Source: Verrucosispora sioxanthis (lineage in GTDB: Bacteria; Actinomycetota; Actinomycetes; Mycobacteriales; Micromonosporaceae). Taken from it: a stretch of 64,000 nt of DNA. Below, in pieces: positions 63,294 through 64,000 of the stretch (position 1 is the stretch's first letter; each line of letters begins with the position of its first letter). The notes below the pieces were generated by a model. The model saw only the letters and a program-made list of their open reading frames with translations, had not been told where the DNA came from and ran no database searches. The stretch lies in contig NZ_SAIY01000003.1 of the NCBI RefSeq assembly GCF_010560025.1, positions 496,001 to 560,000 of the forward strand, written 5' to 3'. The position numbers and the translations under genes are program-made.

Positions 63294-64000
63294 TCAGCCG
63301 CGGCTGCGTCCGGTCACCAGCAGCATGCCCAGATATCCGTCCCGCAGCGCGGGCCTGGGACGCACCTCGTGCATGTCCACGTCGTACGCACCGGCCGCGA
63401 TGCTCGCCACCACTTCCGCGCGGTGCAGCTGCACGGCCGGGAACCAGTGCTGCCCGACGCGGTAGCCGTTCGAGCCCAGCATGAACGCGGCGGCGAACGG
63501 CGACCCGGGACGCAGGGCGGCCAGGAACCGGCCGATCGCGTGTTCCGCCTCGGCCCGGTCGGCGGAGATCGAGCAGGCCACGAAGAACATGGTGCCCGCG
63601 CCCCAGGCCCGTCTGGGCAGGTCGAAGACGCTCAGCTGCGACACCCGCCCCACCCGGGCCAGATGGCCACGGGGGTCGGGCAGCGCCGCGTACGCCGAGT
63701 GCTCCGCACACACCTGCCAGTACGCGTCCCAGCACTCGTCATAGCCGTTGATCTGGTTACGCAACCAGCGCACATTCGCCGTGGAATATTCGCAGAGTTC
63801 GACGCTGCGCGCGAATGGCAGAAGCGACAGTGCCGGGTAGAGGTTCGCGCCCGATCCGACGTCGACGCAGTGTGTGCCGGCAATCTTCGCGCCGCCGAAG
63901 AAGTCTCTTATCCGACAGAGGATTTCGCGATCATCGTCGCGCAGGACGGAGTAGTTGTGCTGGACGTAGGCACCCGGGTCGAAGCCGTCCCACTCGACCT
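63294..64000 (-). CDS. SCO2525-family SAM-dependent methyltransferase, 5' end beyond window
   Basis: The visible 235 residues lack the N-terminus, which lies past 64000. The frame gives FDPGAYVQHNYSVLRDDDRE, then the SAM-binding CVDVGSGANLYPALSLLPFA, then VELCEYSTANVRWLRNQING. This is the pattern of the NNMT/PNMT/TEMT-type small-molecule N-methyltransferases and of the SCO2525 family. The C-terminal part (TMFFVACSISADRAEAEHAI, YLGMLLVTGRSR) completes the Rossmann fold. It should transfer a methyl group to a small amine or similar molecule. A 207-base gap separates it from the SCO2524-like gene, so it may have its own transcript or share one. Confidence 0.8.
   Translation of the reverse strand, partial: VEWDGFDPGAYVQHNYSVLRDDDREILCRIRDFFGGAKIAGTHCVDVGSGANLYPALSLLPFARSVELCEYSTANVRWLRNQINGYDECWDAYWQVCAEHSAYAALPDPRGHLARVGRVSQLSVFDLPRRAWGAGTMFFVACSISADRAEAEHAIGRFLAALRPGSPFAAAFMLGSNGYRVGQHWFPAVQLHRAEVVASIAAGAYDVDMHEVRPRPALRDGYLGMLLVTGRSRG

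Overview
The window reads as chromosomal DNA of a high-GC Gram-positive actinomycete, most likely Micromonospora or a close relative in the Micromonosporaceae. The support is very strong GC bias at third codon positions, frequent GTG starts, GTGA/ATGA overlaps, secreted glycoside hydrolases joined by Thr/Pro linkers to family-2-type cellulose-binding modules, an iron-box type operator, and five adjacent genes that resemble families named after Streptomyces coelicolor SCO2521-SCO2525. No rRNA, tRNA, CRISPR array, insertion sequence or phage gene was found. All family names come from reading the translations, not from database searches.

Region 1 (1-13.1 kb) is a plant and fungal polymer degradation block: an IclR regulator, a GH18 chitinase with a ricin-type lectin domain, a CBM2-GH12 endoglucanase, a GH43 gene with two reading-frame breaks, a GH10 xylanase and a CE15 glucuronoyl esterase with CBM2. 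Divergent from the CE15 gene is a three-gene unit, DUF4956 membrane protein, VTC-domain polyphosphate polymerase-like protein and secreted CotH-type kinase carrying a CBM2. Its upstream region resembles the one in front of the xylanase.

Region 2 (13.2-19.6 kb) holds a TetR-linked SDR/SMR-efflux operon (the SDR is frameshifted), NudC, and an asymmetric heterodimeric ABC exporter-type pair behind a DtxR/IdeR-like iron box.

Region 3 (19.7-30.7 kb) is one tightly coupled minus-strand operon of ten genes: a complete peptide-type ABC importer, an amidohydrolase, a DUF885 protein, a SnoaL-like protein, a TIGR04076-type protein and a luciferase-like flavin/F420 oxidoreductase. A divergent XRE-cupin regulator sits across inverted repeats. 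It looks like an uptake and catabolism system for an unknown amide- or peptide-like substrate.

Region 4 (30.7-45.4 kb) is mixed: an acyltransferase, a CE1-type esterase with CBM2, an S15 peptidase, LtrA, a NUDIX hydrolase, a small kinase-like protein, a lipoprotein/MFS pair with a divergent ArsR-type regulator, a CopC-like protein (frameshifted) with a His-rich membrane-anchored partner, and a WxL-interacting-protein/WxL-like pair. Region 5 (45.4-53.8 kb) has two large secreted GH43 proteins sharing a C-terminal module, behind a LacI-type operator, then a molybdate cluster (HTH-TOBE protein, ModA, ModB, ModC).

Region 6 (53.9-64 kb) is the least understood: a 1402-residue DUF4062-NACHT-HEAT NTPase beside SCO2521-, SCO2522-, SCO2523- (variant P-loop), SCO2524- and SCO2525-like (methyltransferase, cut by the window end) genes. 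This resembles a signalling or conflict (immune-like) system of unknown mechanism and is the best candidate for an undescribed system here. Separately, seven apparent single-base indels break five genes at short G or C runs. They may be sequence errors or real gene decay, and they decide how those genes should be read.
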